Assembly (NCBI GenBank): GCA_013821525.1
Contig: JACDGR010000200.1
Span: 1-6,539, forward strand
Direction of reading: 5' to 3'
Length of the DNA stretch: 6,539 nt
Origin: Actinomycetota bacterium
Lineage (GTDB): Bacteria > Actinomycetota > Thermoleophilia > Gaiellales > Gaiellaceae
Positions 5,331 through 6,539 of this stretch are shown one piece after another. The position numbers were made by a program, and so were the translations under genes. How positions within the stretch are numbered: the stretch's first letter is position 1; each line of letters starts with the position of its first letter. A model generated the notes under the pieces. That model searched no databases, was not told the origin of the DNA, and saw only the letters and a list, made by a program, of their open reading frames with translations.

Positions 5331-6085
5331 GCAGCCACGTGGCGCGCGCCGAGGTAGGCATCGACAACACGCTCGTCTCCGCGCACCTCGTCGGGCGTGC
5401 CGTCTGCGATTACGCGGCCGTCGTTCATCACCACGATCCGGTCGCTCGCGCCCATCACGAAATCGAGGTCGTGCTCGACGATCAGGAGCGTGATGCCGTC
5501 ACGGTCGCGCAGCTCGCGTATGTGCTGCAGCAGCTGCACGCGCAAGGTCGGGCTAACACCTGCCATCGGCTCGTCGAGGAGCAGCAAGCGCGGCTCGGCC
5601 ATCAGCGCGCGGATCAGGTCGAGCAGCTTGCGTTGGCCGCCCGAGAGAGTTCCTGCGAGCGCGCCGGCATGGGTGTCGAGACCGACCAGGGCCAGCAGCT
5701 CGGCGGCGCGCGCTCGCGCCTCGCGCTCGCGACTGGCTCCGCGCCGGCCGAGCTGTTCACCCGGATGGCGCGGGGCCCCCAACAGCACATTCTCCACCAC
5801 GGTCATCCGCGTCAGGGCCCGCGGCGTTTGAAACGTTCGCACCAGCCCGGCACGTGCGATGCGGTGCGGGGACAGCCGGTCGATGCGCCGGCCGTCCAGC
5901 GTGACCCGACCCGACTGCGCACGCAGGAATCCGGAGACGCAGTTGAAGAGCGTCGACTTGCCCGCGCCGTTCGGCCCGATCAGGCCGGTGATCGATCCCT
6001 CTTCGACGTCGAAGCTCGCGCCGTCCACCGCGCGAACGCCGCTGAAGGCGAGCGCAACCTCATGTACTTGGAGGAGTGGCGTCAT
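5327..6085 (-). CDS. livG: Branched-chain amino acid-type ABC transporter ATP-binding protein LivG
   Basis: A 252-residue cytoplasmic ATPase subunit, normal length for LivG. Motifs: Walker A GPNGAGKST (residues 37-45), Q-loop RTFQTPR (83-89, Gln86), signature LSGGQ (147-151), Walker B LLLLDEP (167-173) followed by MAGVSP, and switch His205 in VEHD. The insert between Q-loop and signature (about 105-130, Arg- and Glu-rich) is the LivG-specific region. The C-terminus VVDAYLGARHVAA is typical. The ATG at 6085 overlaps the livM stop as ATGA and gives the expected N-terminus LLQVHEVALAFSGV. The frame stays open upstream to 6532, but that portion lies across livM in another frame and is Arg-rich noise. 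It forms a heterodimer with LivF and is coupled to it by the GTGA overlap at its 3' end. Confidence 0.95.
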   Translation of the reverse strand: MTPLLQVHEVALAFSGVRAVDGASFDVEEGSITGLIGPNGAGKSTLFNCVSGFLRAQSGRVTLDGRRIDRLSPHRIARAGLVRTFQTPRALTRMTVVENVLLGAPRHPGEQLGRRGASREREARARAAELLALVGLDTHAGALAGTLSGGQRKLLDLIRALMAEPRLLLLDEPMAGVSPTLRVQLLQHIRELRDRDGITLLIVEHDLDFVMGASDRIVVMNDGRVIADGTPDEVRGDERVVDAYLGARHVAA

Positions 6086-6537
6086 TCGAGCACCATCTCG
6101 TCGCGACGGCCGAGGATTCCCTGCGGCCGGAAGATGACGAGGCCGATGATCACCAGGCCGATCACGATCAACCGCAGGTAGGCGCGCTCGGCGGAGTCGA
6201 GCGACGAGAGCGGCGCGAAGTCGAGGAAGCGGGTGCCTGCGAACAGGAACCCGAACACGGCGGCTCCGACCGGCACCGCCCAGATCCGTCCCAGACCGCC
6301 GAGGATCACGATCATCCAGGCGAAGAACGTCAGCAGCGGCTGGAAGTCGTCTGGGCTGAAGAACGAGAACTGCCACGCGTAGAACAAGCCGGCAACGCCG
6401 GCGAATGCCGAGCCGATTGCGAGCACCTGCAGCTTGTAGGCGAGCACGTTCTTGCCAAGCGACGCCGCCGCATCCTCGTCCTCGCGGATGGCGCGCAGCA
6501 CACGGCCCCATGGTGTACGCGCAGCGAGCCACGTCAG
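6082..6537 (-). CDS. livM: Branched-chain amino acid-type ABC transporter permease LivM (N-terminus outside window)
   Basis: The last 151 residues of a LivM-type permease; the frame is open to the right edge with no stop, so the GTG at 6501 is not a true start. The visible part begins with the conserved cytoplasmic segment TPWGRVLRAIREDEDAAASLG, the LivM loop thought to contact the ATPases. It continues with hydrophobic segments around VLAIGSAFAGVAGLFYAW, LLTFFAWMIVILGGLG, VPVGAAVFGFLFAG and LRLIVIGLVIIGLVIF, and ends in RPQGILG, a hallmark of LivM C-termini. With LivH, which would be expected upstream beyond the right edge, it forms the membrane channel. The stop overlaps the livG start as ATGA, so the genes are co-translated from one leftward transcript. 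Confidence 0.93.
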   Translation of the reverse strand: MTWLAARTPWGRVLRAIREDEDAAASLGKNVLAYKLQVLAIGSAFAGVAGLFYAWQFSFFSPDDFQPLLTFFAWMIVILGGLGRIWAVPVGAAVFGFLFAGTRFLDFAPLSSLDSAERAYLRLIVIGLVIIGLVIFRPQGILGRRDEMVLE

Positions 6538-6539
6538 CG

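Noticed and set aside
6086..6532. N-terminal extension of the LivG frame toward the right edge
   Set aside because: It overlaps livM in a different frame and is Arg-rich; the ATG at 6085 with ATGA coupling gives the exact family N-terminus.

Overview
The window is a GC-rich bacterial chromosome segment. High GC, frequent GTG starts, an F420-type luciferase-like monooxygenase, a TIGR04076-family partner and HYR-type secreted proteins together suggest a high-GC actinobacterium, perhaps of the Thermoleophilia (Gaiellales/Solirubrobacterales). The lineage is inferred from gene content only; there is no rRNA or other phylogenetic marker.

Left part (1-1262, + strand): two secreted proteins of unknown function. 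The first is the 3' end of a larger gene finishing in a HYR (hyalin-repeat) domain. The second is a small exported protein with a signal peptide and two cysteines. Base composition here looks less GC-rich than in the rest of the window. A 409-base stretch without an intact gene follows (1263-1671). It carries, on the - strand, what looks like the decayed C-terminal end of a GGDEF (diguanylate cyclase) domain.

Middle part (1672-2870, - strand): a two-gene operon. A small TIGR04076-family protein is followed by an F420-dependent-type luciferase-like monooxygenase. Their junction is a 4-base CTGA overlap, which implies a rare CTG start for the monooxygenase.

Right part (2968-6539): a branched-chain amino acid (Liv/HAAT) type ABC importer split over two strands. 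The periplasmic-binding-type protein and a Rid-family protein lie on the + strand. LivM (partial at the right edge), LivG and LivF lie on the - strand, joined by ATGA and GTGA overlaps and converging on the Rid gene. The Rid and livF reading frames overlap tail to tail by 79 bases, and that overlap encodes the unusual LivF C-terminal tail. The binding protein would capture a substrate (amino acid, amide or similar) outside the cell. LivM and an unseen LivH would form the channel, with LivG and LivF as the ATPases. The Rid protein may act on a reactive product of that substrate's catabolism, but it lacks the key arginine of true RidA deaminases.

I see no tRNA, rRNA, CRISPR array, insertion sequence, convincing terminator or clearly novel system. 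The most unusual points are the CTG start, the GGDEF remnant and the rid/livF overlap.
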